Assembly (NCBI RefSeq): GCF_005080965.1
Contig: NZ_CP034867.1
Location: forward strand, 372,001 to 436,000
Direction of reading: 5' to 3'
Origin: Buchnera aphidicola (Macrosiphum gaurae)
GTDB lineage: Bacteria > Pseudomonadota > Gammaproteobacteria > Enterobacterales > Enterobacteriaceae
Length of the DNA stretch: 64,000 nt
Below, piece by piece: positions 30,571 to 41,523 of the stretch. Under the pieces are notes generated by a model that did not search any database, was not told where the DNA came from, and saw nothing but the letters and a program-made list of their open reading frames with translations. How positions within the stretch are numbered: the stretch's first letter is position 1; each line of letters begins with the position of its first letter. Both the position numbers and the translations under genes were made by a program.

Positions 30571-31506
30571 TTATATTTTTTCCATACAGTTTAAAGAACA
30601 GCAATTTTTAAAATGAATAGAACATTTTGCACATTGAATAAACAGAAGATGACACGAATTGTACTTACAATTAACATAAGTATCAGAAAGTTGATTGCAT
30701 TGTTTGCAAAATGATATTATTTCATCTGAAATTTTTTCACCCATTCGATTATCAAACACAAAATTCTTGCCTTTAAAAAGAATTGGTAATCCATTTTTTC
30801 GAGCATCATGCACATAACCAATAATACCTCCTTCTATATGATAAATATGTTTAAAACCATTAAAACGCATCCAGGCACTAGCTTTTTCACATCGGATACC
30901 ACCTGTACAGTACATAACAATTTTTTTATTTTTAGCATACTTCATTAATGGTACTAATTTTTTTAATTGTTCTCTAAAAGTTGAGCTTTTAATTTCTATC
31001 GCGTTTTCAAAATGACCAATAGCATATTCATAAGAATTTCTCATATCAATAAATATTATTTTTTTATCACTTAACATTGAATTGACTTTTTTTGATTTAA
31101 TATAAGTCCCAACATTTTTAGGGTCAAAAAAATCTTCTTTAATTCCATCTTGTACGATTTTCTCTCTCACTTTGACTGAAAGAAACCAGAAAGATTTTTC
31201 ATTATTATTTAATGATTTATTAATACGTAAATTTTTTAACTCTGAATCAAAATTATATAAAAAGTTTTTTAGAAAAAAATAGTTTTTTTTTGGAACACTA
31301 ATTTGTGCATTAATACCTTCAGTAGCTATATAAATTCTCCCTAAAACATTATATTTATTAAAATTTTTATAAAATTCATGATGATACTCTTGAGTGTTTT
31401 TAATGGGAAAATACTTATAAAAAGACAAGGTTAAACGTGGTTCTGTTTGAGAAAAAATACGTTTTTTTAGTTCTTTCTTTGAAATGAGATTATATAAAAT
31501 CGACAT
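30571..31506 (-). CDS. trhO: TrhO, tRNA uridine-34 hydroxylase (rhodanese family, YceA)
   Basis: Makes 5-hydroxyuridine at U34 of certain tRNAs, using oxygen. An N-terminal acylphosphatase-like part is followed by a rhodanese domain with the catalytic-loop MYCTGGIRCEKASAWM, then a Cys-rich tail (CKQCNQLSDTYVNC, CAKCSIHFKNCC). Length 311 aa against 350 in E. coli, shortened at the C-terminus. The start at 31506 is preceded by AGGAAA. It lies downstream of valS on the same strand and converges with uup. Confidence 0.93.
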   Translation of the reverse strand: MSILYNLISKKELKKRIFSQTEPRLTLSFYKYFPIKNTQEYHHEFYKNFNKYNVLGRIYIATEGINAQISVPKKNYFFLKNFLYNFDSELKNLRINKSLNNNEKSFWFLSVKVREKIVQDGIKEDFFDPKNVGTYIKSKKVNSMLSDKKIIFIDMRNSYEYAIGHFENAIEIKSSTFREQLKKLVPLMKYAKNKKIVMYCTGGIRCEKASAWMRFNGFKHIYHIEGGIIGYVHDARKNGLPILFKGKNFVFDNRMGEKISDEIISFCKQCNQLSDTYVNCKYNSCHLLFIQCAKCSIHFKNCCSLNCMEKI

Positions 31507-31567
31507 GTTACATTTCCTATAATTACTATAAATAAAAAATAATACACATAAAAAAATACTATAAGCA

Positions 31568-34435
31568 TTATTTTTTTTTAGATGAATCTGTCAAAATTTT
31601 TATTTGTTCGGATAATTTGATGTATATTTCATTTAATTTTAATAACTTGTTTTTTTCTTGAATTACTATATTTTTTGGAGCGTAATCTAAAAAATCTTTA
31701 TTTAATATTTTATTTTTTATTTTTAATATATTAATTTGTATTTTTTTTTCTTCTTTTAATAATCGTTTTAATTCCGCCTCTTTATCTATTAATTTTAGCA
31801 TAGGAATTAAAATTTCAGCTCCATCTATTATTTCTTTTATGCATAAATCTTTATCATATTTTTGAGACAGTATTGTAATACTATCTAAAAAAGATATTTT
31901 TTTTATCAGTAAAATATTTTCTTTAATAATCTTGTTTTGTTCAGAAGTAGTATTATATAAAAATAACGGTAACAATTTTTTAGAACTAATATTCATATTA
32001 ATCCTAATATTCCTTAAGAAAGTAACTATTTTTTTAATCCAATTCATATTAATAAGTGTTTTTTTGTCAAATAATTCCGAGTTATATTTCGGAAAAGATT
32101 GTAACATGATTGTATCTTCTTGAATATTTTTAACTATTTTAACACGTTGCCAAATTATTTCTGTAATAAAAGGAATAATAGGATGAGCTAATCTTAGAAG
32201 CAATTCCAGAATATGTAAGAGCACATTTTTAGTAAAATGTATTTCTTCAGAAGAACTCGTTTTAATAATGATTTTTACAAATTCTAAATACCAATCACAA
32301 AACACACTCCAAATAAAGTCATACAAAATATTAGCTGCAATATCAAAACGATAAGTGTCTAATGACTCACGATATAATTTTACTGTGTCATTAAATTCTA
32401 TTAAAATCCATTTATTTATTAACAACATTTTATCTTTTGTATTAAATTTTGAAAAATTATGATGTTCTGTATTAATTAAAACAAAACGACTAGCATTCCA
32501 AAGTTTATTGCAAAAATTACGATACCCTTTTAATCTATTCATATCCCATTGTATATCGCGCGTACTAGATGCTAATGCAGAAAAAGTAAACCGCAATGCA
32601 TCTGTACCAGTAGCTTTGATGCCTTCGGGAAATTGTTTAATAGTTCGTTGAATAATTTTATTTGATAAATTTGGTTGTAATAAATTATTGGTTCTTTTTT
32701 TGATTAATTCGTTTAAAGAAATTCCATCTATCATATCTAAGGGGTCAATTACATTGCCTTTTGATTTAGACATTTTTTTTCCGTATTCATCTCGAATTAA
32801 TCCGGTTATATAAACATTTTTAAATGGTATTTCAGGATTATTATGTGTATCTTTAACAAAATACATTGTTAACATAATCATTCTAGCAATCCAAAAAAAA
32901 ATGATATCAAAACCGCTTACTAAAACATCAGTAGGATGAAAAAGTTTTAAAAATTTAGTTTTTTTAGGCCATCCTAATGAAGAAAAAGTCCATAATCCAG
33001 AAGAAAACCAAGTATCTAATACATCATTTTCTTGTTCCAATAATGTATTATCTGATATTGAGTATTCCTGACGTATTTCTTTTTCATTTTGACCAATATA
33101 TATATTTTTTTTGTTATCATACCATACTGGGATACGGTGACCCCACCATAATTGACGAGAAATACACCAATCTTCAATATTATTCATCCAAGATGTATAC
33201 ATACTTTCATACTGTTCTGGTATAAATTTAATTTTTTTATTTTTTACAGCATGTAAAGCTACTTTAGCTAATTCTGACGTTTTCAAATACCATTGATTTG
33301 TAAGCATTGGTTGAATAATAACACCACTTCTATCACTATAAGGAATAGTGATATTACATTCTTCTATTTTTTCTAATAACCCTAATTTTTTAACTTCTTC
33401 AATAATTTTAATTCGCGCAGAAAAAATATCTAATTTTTGAAATTGATATGGCATGAATGTACTATATTCATTAGATTTCTTACCTTTATAATTATAAATT
33501 TCAAAAATAGAATTAATTCGTCCATCAAAAGTAAAAATATTAATCATTGGTAATTTGTGATAAAATCCTACTTTATAATCGTTGAAATCATGTGCAGGAG
33601 TAATTTTTACACACCCAGTTCCCTTTTCTGTATCAGCATATTTATCTCCAATAATAGGAATTCTCCTATTTATTAAAGGGCATATAACAGTCCGTCCAAT
33701 ATATTGGTTATATCTATTATCCTTAGGATTTATAGCAATAGCTGTATCTCCTAATAAAGTTTCAGGACGAGTTGTAGCGACTACTAAATATTTTAATTTA
33801 TTTTTCGAACAACTATTATTTTCAAGGATAGGATAACGAATAAACCATTTTTTTCCTTTTGTTAAACGATGTTCAACTTCTAAATCTGAGATTACAGTTT
33901 CTAATTTTGAATCCCAATGTACTAATTTTTTTTTCTGATAAATTAAATTGTTCTTATAAAATATAATAAAAGCTTCTCTAACAGCAATAGAGATATCAGG
34001 ATCTAATGTGAATTTTTCACGATCCCAATCGACAGATACTCCTAAACGTCGCATTTGTTTTGTAATAATATTGCTAGATTTTTTTTTCCATGTCCAAATT
34101 TTTTTGACAAAATCATCTCTACTATAATCTTTTTTAGTTTTTTTTTCTTCTAAAAGAATTTGACGTTCAACTAAAATTTGTGTTGCTATTCCTGCATGAT
34201 CTGTTCCGACTTGCCAAAATGTATTCTTACCTTGCATTCTATGATAGCGAATTAATATATCCATAATTGTTTGTTGAAATGCATGACCCATATGCAGGCT
34301 TCCCGTAATATTAGGCGGAGGCATCATCATGCAAAAAGTTGATTTTCCTGAATTATTGGGTTTAAAATAACCGTTTTCTTCCCAAAAACTATATAAAGAT
34401 TGTTCAATATTTTGAGGGTTATAATTTTTTTCCAT
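31568..34435 (-). CDS. valS: Valyl-tRNA synthetase
   Basis: Class I synthetase with editing domain. The HIGH motif is in PPPNITGSLHMGHAFQQT; KMSKS is in YGKKMSKSKGNVIDPLD. The editing (CP1) domain contains TTRPETLLGDTAIAINP. The C-terminal coiled coil (about 885-955) is present. 955 aa (951 in E. coli). It is 85 bases downstream of pepA; holC, which lies between pepA and valS in E. coli, is missing. Confidence 0.98.
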   Translation of the reverse strand: MEKNYNPQNIEQSLYSFWEENGYFKPNNSGKSTFCMMMPPPNITGSLHMGHAFQQTIMDILIRYHRMQGKNTFWQVGTDHAGIATQILVERQILLEEKKTKKDYSRDDFVKKIWTWKKKSSNIITKQMRRLGVSVDWDREKFTLDPDISIAVREAFIIFYKNNLIYQKKKLVHWDSKLETVISDLEVEHRLTKGKKWFIRYPILENNSCSKNKLKYLVVATTRPETLLGDTAIAINPKDNRYNQYIGRTVICPLINRRIPIIGDKYADTEKGTGCVKITPAHDFNDYKVGFYHKLPMINIFTFDGRINSIFEIYNYKGKKSNEYSTFMPYQFQKLDIFSARIKIIEEVKKLGLLEKIEECNITIPYSDRSGVIIQPMLTNQWYLKTSELAKVALHAVKNKKIKFIPEQYESMYTSWMNNIEDWCISRQLWWGHRIPVWYDNKKNIYIGQNEKEIRQEYSISDNTLLEQENDVLDTWFSSGLWTFSSLGWPKKTKFLKLFHPTDVLVSGFDIIFFWIARMIMLTMYFVKDTHNNPEIPFKNVYITGLIRDEYGKKMSKSKGNVIDPLDMIDGISLNELIKKRTNNLLQPNLSNKIIQRTIKQFPEGIKATGTDALRFTFSALASSTRDIQWDMNRLKGYRNFCNKLWNASRFVLINTEHHNFSKFNTKDKMLLINKWILIEFNDTVKLYRESLDTYRFDIAANILYDFIWSVFCDWYLEFVKIIIKTSSSEEIHFTKNVLLHILELLLRLAHPIIPFITEIIWQRVKIVKNIQEDTIMLQSFPKYNSELFDKKTLINMNWIKKIVTFLRNIRINMNISSKKLLPLFLYNTTSEQNKIIKENILLIKKISFLDSITILSQKYDKDLCIKEIIDGAEILIPMLKLIDKEAELKRLLKEEKKIQINILKIKNKILNKDFLDYAPKNIVIQEKNKLLKLNEIYIKLSEQIKILTDSSKKK

Positions 34436-34520
34436 TTTATTTAACTATTTTTTAAAAAAAGGCGATATTGCCATGTTGCAAAGATAGTATTTTGATTAAA
34501 AAAAAATTTATTCAATAAAA

Positions 34521-36020
34521 TTAAGAATAAATATAATTTGACTGATTTAATAAAAACTGACATAACAATTCAACAGGACGTCCTGTCGATCCTCCATTTT
34601 TTCCAGATTTCCATGCAGTTCCAGCAATATCTAAATGTGCCCAATTATATTTTTCTGTAAATTTAGAAAGAAAACAAGCTGCAGTTATAGCACCTGCTTG
34701 GCCCTGTCCTACATTAGAAAAATCTGCGATATTAGAAATTATTTTTTTTTGATATTCTTCAAATAATGGTAAAGACCATATTTTATCATCTGTTTCTTCT
34801 GAAGCATGAAGCAATTGGTTTGCAAGTTCTTGATTGTTACTAAAAAGGCCACTTACTGATTCTCCTAACGCTGTAACACATGCCCCAGTTAATGTGGCAA
34901 TGTCAATTACTACATTTGGAGAAAAACGTTCTAAATATGTTAACGAATCACATAAAACTAAACGTCCTTCAGCATCAGTATTTAATATTTCCACCGTTTT
35001 ACCGGACATAGTAGTTAAAACGTCTCCAGGTCTAAAAGCATAACCTCCTGGCATATTTTCACAACCAGACAAAATTCCTATTATTTTTAAAGGTAAATTT
35101 AATTCAGCTGCCATAATTAAAATGCCATATACTGCTGCAGCACCACACATGTCATATTTCATTTCATGCATATTAAATGAAGGTTTAATAGATATACCAC
35201 CAGAATCAAATGTCAAGCCTTTTCCTACAAAAGCAATTGTTTTATTATTAATGATATTATTTCCAGAATATTTTATTACAGACATAAATGGCTTATTTTT
35301 TGCACCATCTCCAACTGCTACATAAGCATTCATTCCTAATTCTTTCATTTTTTTTATATCAATTACTTCAACAACAATATTATTTTTATATTTTTCAGCA
35401 AGTTCTTTGGCCTTAGAAGATAAATATAGAGGATTACAAATATTAGGTGGTAAATTACTTAAATTTTTTGCTGATGTAATAGCATAATCAATTGCTAAAG
35501 CATGTTTTAAAGCTATTTTTGCTATAAATAAATCATGTTTTTTTGAAATATCTAATATAATATAATCTATATTAATATTATCTACATTGGTATTATTTAT
35601 TTTCATAACTTTATATAAAAATTCTTTTATTGAAAGTACAGCTACTCTAGTCATCCAATATATATTATTAATATTTAGTTCAGAAAAAGAATAAATAATA
35701 TTTTTTATGGAAAGTTTTTTTAAAATATTTATAGTATTTTTAAATATTTTTTTAAAACGTACTTTATTTATTTCATCTTTTTTTCCACAACCTACTAGCA
35801 ATATTCTTTTTGAAAAGATTTTAGGAACTTTATATAAAATCAATGTGTCTCCTATTTTTCCTTGAATATCACCTAATTTTATTAGTGAGGTTATATAACC
35901 ATTACTACATTTATCTAAATAACAAGCAGAATGAGATAGTTCACATAAATCAAAAACAGGAACTACTATACAGTCAGTTTTTTCTTTATCTAATTTGCAA
36001 TTTTTTATAAAAAAATTCAT
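34521..36020 (-). CDS. pepA: Leucyl aminopeptidase (PepA)
   Basis: Zinc/manganese M17 aminopeptidase. The metal-ligand signature NTDAEGRLVLCDSL and the upstream FVGKGLTFDSGGISIKP (Lys and Asp ligands) are intact. 499 aa (503 in E. coli). In E. coli PepA is also a DNA-binding co-factor in Xer recombination and carAB repression; the N-terminal domain carrying that role is present but divergent. It is divergent from argI across a 268-base spacer. Confidence 0.96.
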   Translation of the reverse strand: MNFFIKNCKLDKEKTDCIVVPVFDLCELSHSACYLDKCSNGYITSLIKLGDIQGKIGDTLILYKVPKIFSKRILLVGCGKKDEINKVRFKKIFKNTINILKKLSIKNIIYSFSELNINNIYWMTRVAVLSIKEFLYKVMKINNTNVDNINIDYIILDISKKHDLFIAKIALKHALAIDYAITSAKNLSNLPPNICNPLYLSSKAKELAEKYKNNIVVEVIDIKKMKELGMNAYVAVGDGAKNKPFMSVIKYSGNNIINNKTIAFVGKGLTFDSGGISIKPSFNMHEMKYDMCGAAAVYGILIMAAELNLPLKIIGILSGCENMPGGYAFRPGDVLTTMSGKTVEILNTDAEGRLVLCDSLTYLERFSPNVVIDIATLTGACVTALGESVSGLFSNNQELANQLLHASEETDDKIWSLPLFEEYQKKIISNIADFSNVGQGQAGAITAACFLSKFTEKYNWAHLDIAGTAWKSGKNGGSTGRPVELLCQFLLNQSNYIYS

Positions 36021-36288
36021 AATGTTTGCTCTGTTTTAAATAAAATTGATTAATTTATATAATAAAAAATATTTAATATAAAAAAAATATTTTCATATTG
36101 CTATCTTTTTATTAAATGCACAATATTTATTTATGCATATTGCTGTATATATACTAAATTTTCATTACTTTTATTAACAATAATGATAATTTTAAGTTTA
36201 GTTCAAAATATTATATACTATAAAAATGCTTTTTCTTCAATTTTCAAATTATGAAAAATATGTTTTTATTTGATGCTGAGACTTTAAT

Positions 36289-37305
36289 ATGAATAATCTT
36301 TATCAACGCGATTTTTTGAGACTATTAGATTTTACTTCTTTAGAACTGCAAAATATAATCACATTAGCGCAAAAACTTAAAACATACAAAAAAAATAATC
36401 AAGAAATTCAATTTCTTAATAAAAAAAATATTGCTTTAATTTTTGAAAAAGAATCAACTCGTACAAGGTGCTCTTTTGAAGTAGCCGCATTTGATCAAGG
36501 AGCTAATGTTACGTATCTCGGTCCTGGTAGCACACACCTTGGTACAAAAGAATCAATCGAAGATACAGCAAAAATACTCGGACGTTTGTATGACGGAATT
36601 CAATATCGAGGTCATAATCATAAAACAATAGAAATTTTAGCTAAATATTCAAAAGCGCCAGTGTGGAATGGTTTAACTGAAAAATTTCATCCCACACAAT
36701 TGCTTGCTGATTTACTTACTATAAAAGAAATTTTTCCAGAAAAAAAATTCGATAAAATAAAATGTGCATATGTTGGAGATGCACATAATAACATGGGAAA
36801 CACTTTATTAGAAGCTGCATCATTGTTTGGATTAGACTTACGTTTAGTTGCTCCCAAAGAATGTTGGCCTGACAAAAATCTATTTAAACTTTGTCAAGAA
36901 CAAACAAAAAAGAAAAAAGGAAACATAATATGTACTGAAAATATTGTCGAAGGAGTTAATAATGTAGATTTTATCTACACTGATGTTTGGGTTTCTATGG
37001 GAGAATCACAAAAAGTATGGGAAAAAAGAATTAAATTATTAAGTTCTTATCAAGTAAATCGTTCAATGTTGAATATGACGAATAATCCAAAAGTAAAGAT
37101 TTTACATTGCCTTCCAGCTTTACACGATCAAAAAACTTGTATTGGTGAATCTATATTAAAAAAATATGGTTTTGAAAATGGCATGGAAATAACAGATGAA
37201 GTCTTTCAAAAAAACGAAAAAGTTATTTTTGAACAAGCGGAAAATAGATTGCATACTATAAAAGCTATACTTGTATCTAGTTTATTAAAAACGATTAATT
37301 TTTAA
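36289..37305 (+). CDS. argI: Ornithine carbamoyltransferase
   Basis: Makes citrulline in arginine synthesis, an amino acid that Buchnera supplies to its host. The carbamoyl-phosphate site is STRTRCSFE; others are [22 protein letters not shown] and LHCLPALHD. 338 aa (334 in E. coli). I call it argI because pepA/valS and pyrB flank it as in E. coli. I find no clear ARG box in the upstream spacer. Confidence 0.96.
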   Translation: MNNLYQRDFLRLLDFTSLELQNIITLAQKLKTYKKNNQEIQFLNKKNIALIFEKESTRTRCSFEVAAFDQGANVTYLGPGSTHLGTKESIEDTAKILGRLYDGIQYRGHNHKTIEILAKYSKAPVWNGLTEKFHPTQLLADLLTIKEIFPEKKFDKIKCAYVGDAHNNMGNTLLEAASLFGLDLRLVAPKECWPDKNLFKLCQEQTKKKKGNIICTENIVEGVNNVDFIYTDVWVSMGESQKVWEKRIKLLSSYQVNRSMLNMTNNPKVKILHCLPALHDQKTCIGESILKKYGFENGMEITDEVFQKNEKVIFEQAENRLHTIKAILVSSLLKTINF

Positions 37306-37421
37306 ATAAATATAATAAATTATTTTAAATAATTATGAAAAACTCAATATTTTTTAGTTTCTTTATACTGTTGAGAAGCATTTAATATTATCTTTTCTTC
37401 AATAATCAAGGAAAATAAAAT

Positions 37422-38354
37422 TTGAGAAATTCTCTATATAAAAAAAATATCATCTCAATTAATGATCTTCAACGTAACGAATTAGAATTAGTTTTAAATA
37501 AATCTGCAATGCTTAAGAAAAAACCGCAACCTCATTTGTTGAGAAACAAAATTATTGCTAGCTGCTTCTTTGAAGCTTCAACTCGTACTCGTTTATCATT
37601 TGAAACTGCGATTTATCGTTTAGGAGCTTCAATAGTAGGATTTTCTGACGGCAATAACATTTCTTTGAAAAAAAAAGGGGAAACATTAGCAGATACTATT
37701 TCAGTTATTAGTTCTTATGTAGATGCAATTATTATTCGACATCCTCAAGAAGGATCTGCACGTTTAGCTGTAGAATTTTCGAATAAAATACCAATATTTA
37801 ATGCAGGAGATGGAGCAAATCAACATCCTACACAAACACTTTTAGATTTATTTACTATACAAGAAACTCAAGATAGACTTACTCATTTAAATATAGCTAT
37901 AGTCGGAGATCTTAAATATGGAAGAACAGTACATTCATTGACACAAGCATTAGCTAAATTTAATAACAATAAATTTTATTTCATTTCACCTGATGCTTTA
38001 AAAATGCCAAATTATATTAACAATATGCTCGATAAAAAAGAAATTTATTGGAAAAGACATAAAAATGTTGAAGAAATAATTTCTGAAATTGATATTCTTT
38101 ATATGACTCGAATTCAAAAAGAAAGATTAGATTCTACTGAATATGCAAATGCAAAATCAAAATTTGTACTACATGCTAAAATTTTAAAAAATGCACGTAG
38201 TAATATGAAGATATTGCATCCTCTTCCTCGTATAGATGAAATAGACCGTGATGTTGACTACACACCTTATGCTTGGTATTTTAAACAAGCAGCAAATGGA
38301 ATTTATGCACGTCAAGCACTTTTATCTCTAGTACTAATAGAAAAACACTTATAA
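37422..38354 (+). CDS. pyrB: Aspartate carbamoyltransferase, catalytic subunit
   Basis: First committed step of pyrimidine synthesis. It starts with TTG at 37422 after AAGGA. Motifs: [64 protein letters not shown]. 310 aa (311 in E. coli). pyrI begins four bases after the stop codon, forming the pyrBI operon. I see no pyrL leader peptide and attenuator in the 116-base spacer from argI. Confidence 0.97.
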   Translation: MRNSLYKKNIISINDLQRNELELVLNKSAMLKKKPQPHLLRNKIIASCFFEASTRTRLSFETAIYRLGASIVGFSDGNNISLKKKGETLADTISVISSYVDAIIIRHPQEGSARLAVEFSNKIPIFNAGDGANQHPTQTLLDLFTIQETQDRLTHLNIAIVGDLKYGRTVHSLTQALAKFNNNKFYFISPDALKMPNYINNMLDKKEIYWKRHKNVEEIISEIDILYMTRIQKERLDSTEYANAKSKFVLHAKILKNARSNMKILHPLPRIDEIDRDVDYTPYAWYFKQAANGIYARQALLSLVLIEKHL

Positions 38355-38357
38355 AAA

Positions 38358-38822
38358 ATGGAAATAAACAAACTTCAAGTAGAAGCTATAAAATCTGGTA
38401 GTGTTATTGATCATATTCCCGCACATATTGGTTTCAAATTACTATCTTTGTTTAGATTTACTGAAACAGAAAAACGCATTACTATAGGTTTCAATTTACC
38501 TTCTAAAAAATTAGGAAAAAAAGATATTATAAAAATCGAAAATACTTTTCTCAGTGACGATCAAATTAATCAATTAGCAATTTATTCTCCACACGCTACT
38601 GTAAATTATATTCATGCATATAATCTAGTAAGAAAAGTGTTTCCAACTTTACCTGATAAAATTGATAGAATTTTAATTTGTCCAAATAGTAATTGTGTTA
38701 GTAATCATAATCTTGTATCTTCCAGTTTTATTTTTAAAAAAGATCAATTTTTCAACATGAACTTAAAATGCAAATATTGCGAAAAAGAATTTTCCAAAAA
38801 CATAGTTTTATCATGTCAATGA
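38358..38822 (+). CDS. pyrI: Aspartate carbamoyltransferase, regulatory subunit
   Basis: Allosteric CTP/ATP-binding subunit of ATCase. 154 aa (153 in E. coli). The N-terminal nucleotide-binding part contains [17 protein letters not shown]. The zinc site has four cysteines in CPNSNC and CKYC, needed for holding the catalytic trimers together. Keeping pyrI suggests this enzyme is still allosterically regulated, unlike PheA in this window. Confidence 0.97.
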   Translation: MEINKLQVEAIKSGSVIDHIPAHIGFKLLSLFRFTETEKRITIGFNLPSKKLGKKDIIKIENTFLSDDQINQLAIYSPHATVNYIHAYNLVRKVFPTLPDKIDRILICPNSNCVSNHNLVSSSFIFKKDQFFNMNLKCKYCEKEFSKNIVLSCQ

Positions 38823-38865
38823 TATTTTCAAACGTATAAGTAATTAAACATATAAGCGACATTTT

Positions 38866-39252
38866 ATGAATCATATAATTAATGCCACAAATGCTCCTCA
38901 ACCTATTGGACCCTATTCCCAAGCTGTTCAATTTGACAATTATATTCTATTATCAGGACAAATACCTATTGATGTCATATCTAATCATATACCAGAGAAT
39001 ATCGCAGAACAAACATATCTTGTATTAAAAAATATAAAATCAATTTTATTTCATATAGGATTTCAAGTAGAAAACATTATAAAAACTACAGTTTTTACTA
39101 CTAATTTAAAAAAAATTGATATTATTAATGAAGTGTATAAAAAATTTTTTATCGATCATAATTCAAAATTTCCTGCTCGATCTTGTATTGAAGTTCAAGC
39201 ACTGCCTAAAAATGTAAAAATAGAAATTGAGGCTATCGCATATAAGAAATAA
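38866..39252 (+). CDS. ridA: RidA, enamine/imine deaminase
   Basis: Hydrolyses reactive 2-aminoacrylate-type intermediates released by PLP enzymes. 128 aa, as usual for the family. Conserved blocks: NAPQPIGPYSQAVQ, LSGQIPID, and PARSCIEVQALPKNVKIEIEAIA with the substrate arginine. It follows pyrBI as in E. coli (yjgF). Confidence 0.96.
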   Translation: MNHIINATNAPQPIGPYSQAVQFDNYILLSGQIPIDVISNHIPENIAEQTYLVLKNIKSILFHIGFQVENIIKTTVFTTNLKKIDIINEVYKKFFIDHNSKFPARSCIEVQALPKNVKIEIEAIAYKK

Positions 39253-39308
39253 TCTTATAGGTATTATCAACTGAACAAATTATTTGATTTGAGATAAAAT
39301 ATATTTAA

Positions 39309-39327
39309 TATGCCGCAACGCGGCATA
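39309..39327. terminator. GC-rich hairpin between ridA and deaD
   Basis: TATGCCGC and GCGGCATA pair over 8 bp around AAC, in the convergent ridA/deaD spacer. It is strikingly GC-rich for this genome. The following plus-strand sequence is A-rich, while the minus strand continues TTAAATATATTTT. It is most likely the terminator for deaD and perhaps for the pyrBI-ridA transcript. Confidence 0.6.
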
Positions 39328-39339
39328 AAAACGAAAAAA

Positions 39340-41142
39340 TTAAACATTTCTACGACGGAAAGAAGATGATTTAAGTTCATTTTTTTTAGATGTATGAGAT
39401 TTATTCAAACTATTTTCAGAAACACGACGATTGCTATTTTTATCTCTATTAAATACAGAACGATTGAACATCTGAGTTTCATAGCTTCTTGAATCTCGCA
39501 AAACTTTCATATTAATTGGCTTATTCAAAATTCTAGTACGAGTGAAGCTTGGTAATAAATCTTTAGAAATTCCTTTAGGCAATTCAATTGTTGAATAAGA
39601 AGAAAAAAGTTTTATATTACCAATATTGCGACTATTAATATTGCCTTCATTAGCAATTGCACCAACAATATGACGTACTTCAACCCCATCATTACGACCT
39701 ACTTCAATACGATATAATTCTATTTCTTTACTATCACGACGTTCACGACGTGCTCGACTATTTCTATTATCTTCACGTCGACGGTCATCTTTAAAAAACA
39801 CATCTCGAGGTTGACGCTTTATTAAATCTGGTTTAATAATTAGAGGACGTTCGCCTTGAGCCATTTTTAATAAAGCAGCTGCCAAAGTTTTTATATCTAA
39901 ATCATCTGTAGAATATAATTTATCTAATAAAGCACTGTATTCATCTAAATCACGACTTTCTAATTGTTGTTGTACTTTTTTAGCAAATTGTTCAAGACGT
40001 CTTTGACATAATAATTCTATCTTAGGTAATTGAACTTCTGGTATAGACTGTTTTATAGTACGTTCTATGTTACGCAATAAACGACGTTCACGGTTTTCGA
40101 CAAATAATAATGCTCGACCTGCTCGACCTGCTCGACCTGTACGACCTATACGATGAACATAAGATTCTGAGTCCATAGGAATGTCATAATTAATAACAAA
40201 ACTAATACGATCAACATCTAAACCTCGTGCTGCAACGTCTGTAGCAATTAAAATGTCTAATCTACCATTTTTTAATCTTTCTAAAGTTTGTTCTCGCAAT
40301 GCTTGATTCATATCTCCATTTAATGCTGCGCTATTATATCCGTTTCGTTCTAATGCTTCAGAAACCTCTAAAGTTGCATTTTTTGTTCTAACAAAAATAA
40401 TTGTAGCAGAAAAATCTTCTGCTTCTAAAAAACGAATTAATGCATCAGTTTTTCGACCATATACCATCCAATAACTTTGTTTAATATCTGGTCGTGTAGT
40501 AACATTAGATTGTATTTTTATTTCTTGAGGATTCTTCATAAATCGTTTTGAAATACGTCGAATTGCTTCGGGCATTGTTGCTGAAAATAATGCAGTTTGG
40601 TGTTCCTTTGGAATTTGGGCCATAATTGTTTCTACATCTTCTATAAATCCCATACGTAACATTTCATCAGCTTCATCTAAAACTAATCCATGTAAATTTG
40701 AAAGATTAAGTGTTCCTCTTTTTAAATGATCTAACAATCGACCTGGTGTTCCTACAACGATTTGAGGTCCTTGTCGTAATGCACGTAATTGAAGTTCATA
40801 CCTTTGACCACCATATAAAGGTAAAACCTGTATTCCAATCATATGTTTAGAAAAATCTGAAAATGCTTCTGCTACTTGAACTGCTAATTCTCTTGTAGGA
40901 GCTAACACTAATATTTGAGGCGCTTTTAAATTAATATTAAGATTATGTAATAGTGGTAGTGAAAAAGCAGCTGTTTTACCACTTCCAGTTTGCGCCATTC
41001 CTAATACATCTCGTCCTTCTAAAAGCAAAGGGATACAAGCTGCTTGAATAGGAGAAGGTTTAACATATCCCATTTCAGTTAAAGATTGAATTATAAAAGG
41101 ATTTAAACCAAGAAAAGAAAATGTGCTTTCAATATGAGTCAT
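39340..41142 (-). CDS. deaD: DeaD/CsdA, DEAD-box RNA helicase
   Basis: ATP-dependent RNA helicase of ribosome assembly and the cold degradosome. Motifs: Q-motif region, [11 protein letters not shown] (I), PTRELA (Ia), [16 protein letters not shown] (II), SATMPEA (III), and [14 protein letters not shown] (VI). The C-terminal RNA-binding domain (about 480-560) and a basic tail rich in Arg/Ser follow. 600 aa (629 in E. coli). nlpI, which lies between pnp and deaD in E. coli, is missing. Confidence 0.97.
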   Translation of the reverse strand: MTHIESTFSFLGLNPFIIQSLTEMGYVKPSPIQAACIPLLLEGRDVLGMAQTGSGKTAAFSLPLLHNLNINLKAPQILVLAPTRELAVQVAEAFSDFSKHMIGIQVLPLYGGQRYELQLRALRQGPQIVVGTPGRLLDHLKRGTLNLSNLHGLVLDEADEMLRMGFIEDVETIMAQIPKEHQTALFSATMPEAIRRISKRFMKNPQEIKIQSNVTTRPDIKQSYWMVYGRKTDALIRFLEAEDFSATIIFVRTKNATLEVSEALERNGYNSAALNGDMNQALREQTLERLKNGRLDILIATDVAARGLDVDRISFVINYDIPMDSESYVHRIGRTGRAGRAGRALLFVENRERRLLRNIERTIKQSIPEVQLPKIELLCQRRLEQFAKKVQQQLESRDLDEYSALLDKLYSTDDLDIKTLAAALLKMAQGERPLIIKPDLIKRQPRDVFFKDDRRREDNRNSRARRERRDSKEIELYRIEVGRNDGVEVRHIVGAIANEGNINSRNIGNIKLFSSYSTIELPKGISKDLLPSFTRTRILNKPINMKVLRDSRSYETQMFNRSVFNRDKNSNRRVSENSLNKSHTSKKNELKSSSFRRRNV

Positions 41143-41523
41143 GCAGTAGATATGCCTTTTAAGTTACAGCAGCCAGTCTACGTAGCTCATTATGAAAATA
41201 TTTATTTATTCTCATTGAAAAATGTGAACCGGCTCAAATTAAATGATCTAAAAAATAAAAAATTGAAATTTTTAAGAATCAATCATAATATTTATTAGTT
41301 ATTGCTAATGTTTTTTTATATATTAAAATGTTCATAAAAAACAACATTAGCAACTTATTGAAGTTTATTTTTTTAAAAATTATATGTCTATATTATATAA
41401 TGATTATAGTAAAATAAAATGAATTAATTTTTATATTGTTTCTATTTATATGGTACTATTTGAAAAGATATAAATCTATATTTTATTAAAAAATATAAAT
41501 AATTTCAAACTGAAATAATTATA
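41143..41523 (-). promoter_or_regulatory. Long deaD leader / pnp-deaD spacer
   Basis: 381 bases without a gene. The part next to deaD (41143-41245) has islands of higher GC, such as CAGCAGCCAGTC and GTGAACCGGCTC, unusual for a non-coding stretch here. At 41302-41353, TTGCTAATG and CATTAGCAA pair over 9 bp, extended inwards by T-rich and A-rich runs, to give a long imperfect hairpin. E. coli deaD has a long structured 5' leader, so this may be a regulatory leader. It also replaces nlpI. Confidence 0.5.

Noticed and set aside
36021..36288. ARG box or other operator upstream of argI
   Set aside because: I found no convincing pair of ArgR-type palindromes; AT-rich matches are too weak to support a call.
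40110..40145. Tandem 9-base repeat in deaD
   Set aside because: It encodes the normal RAGRAG stretch of helicase motif VI, also present in E. coli DeaD, so it is not a new repeat element.
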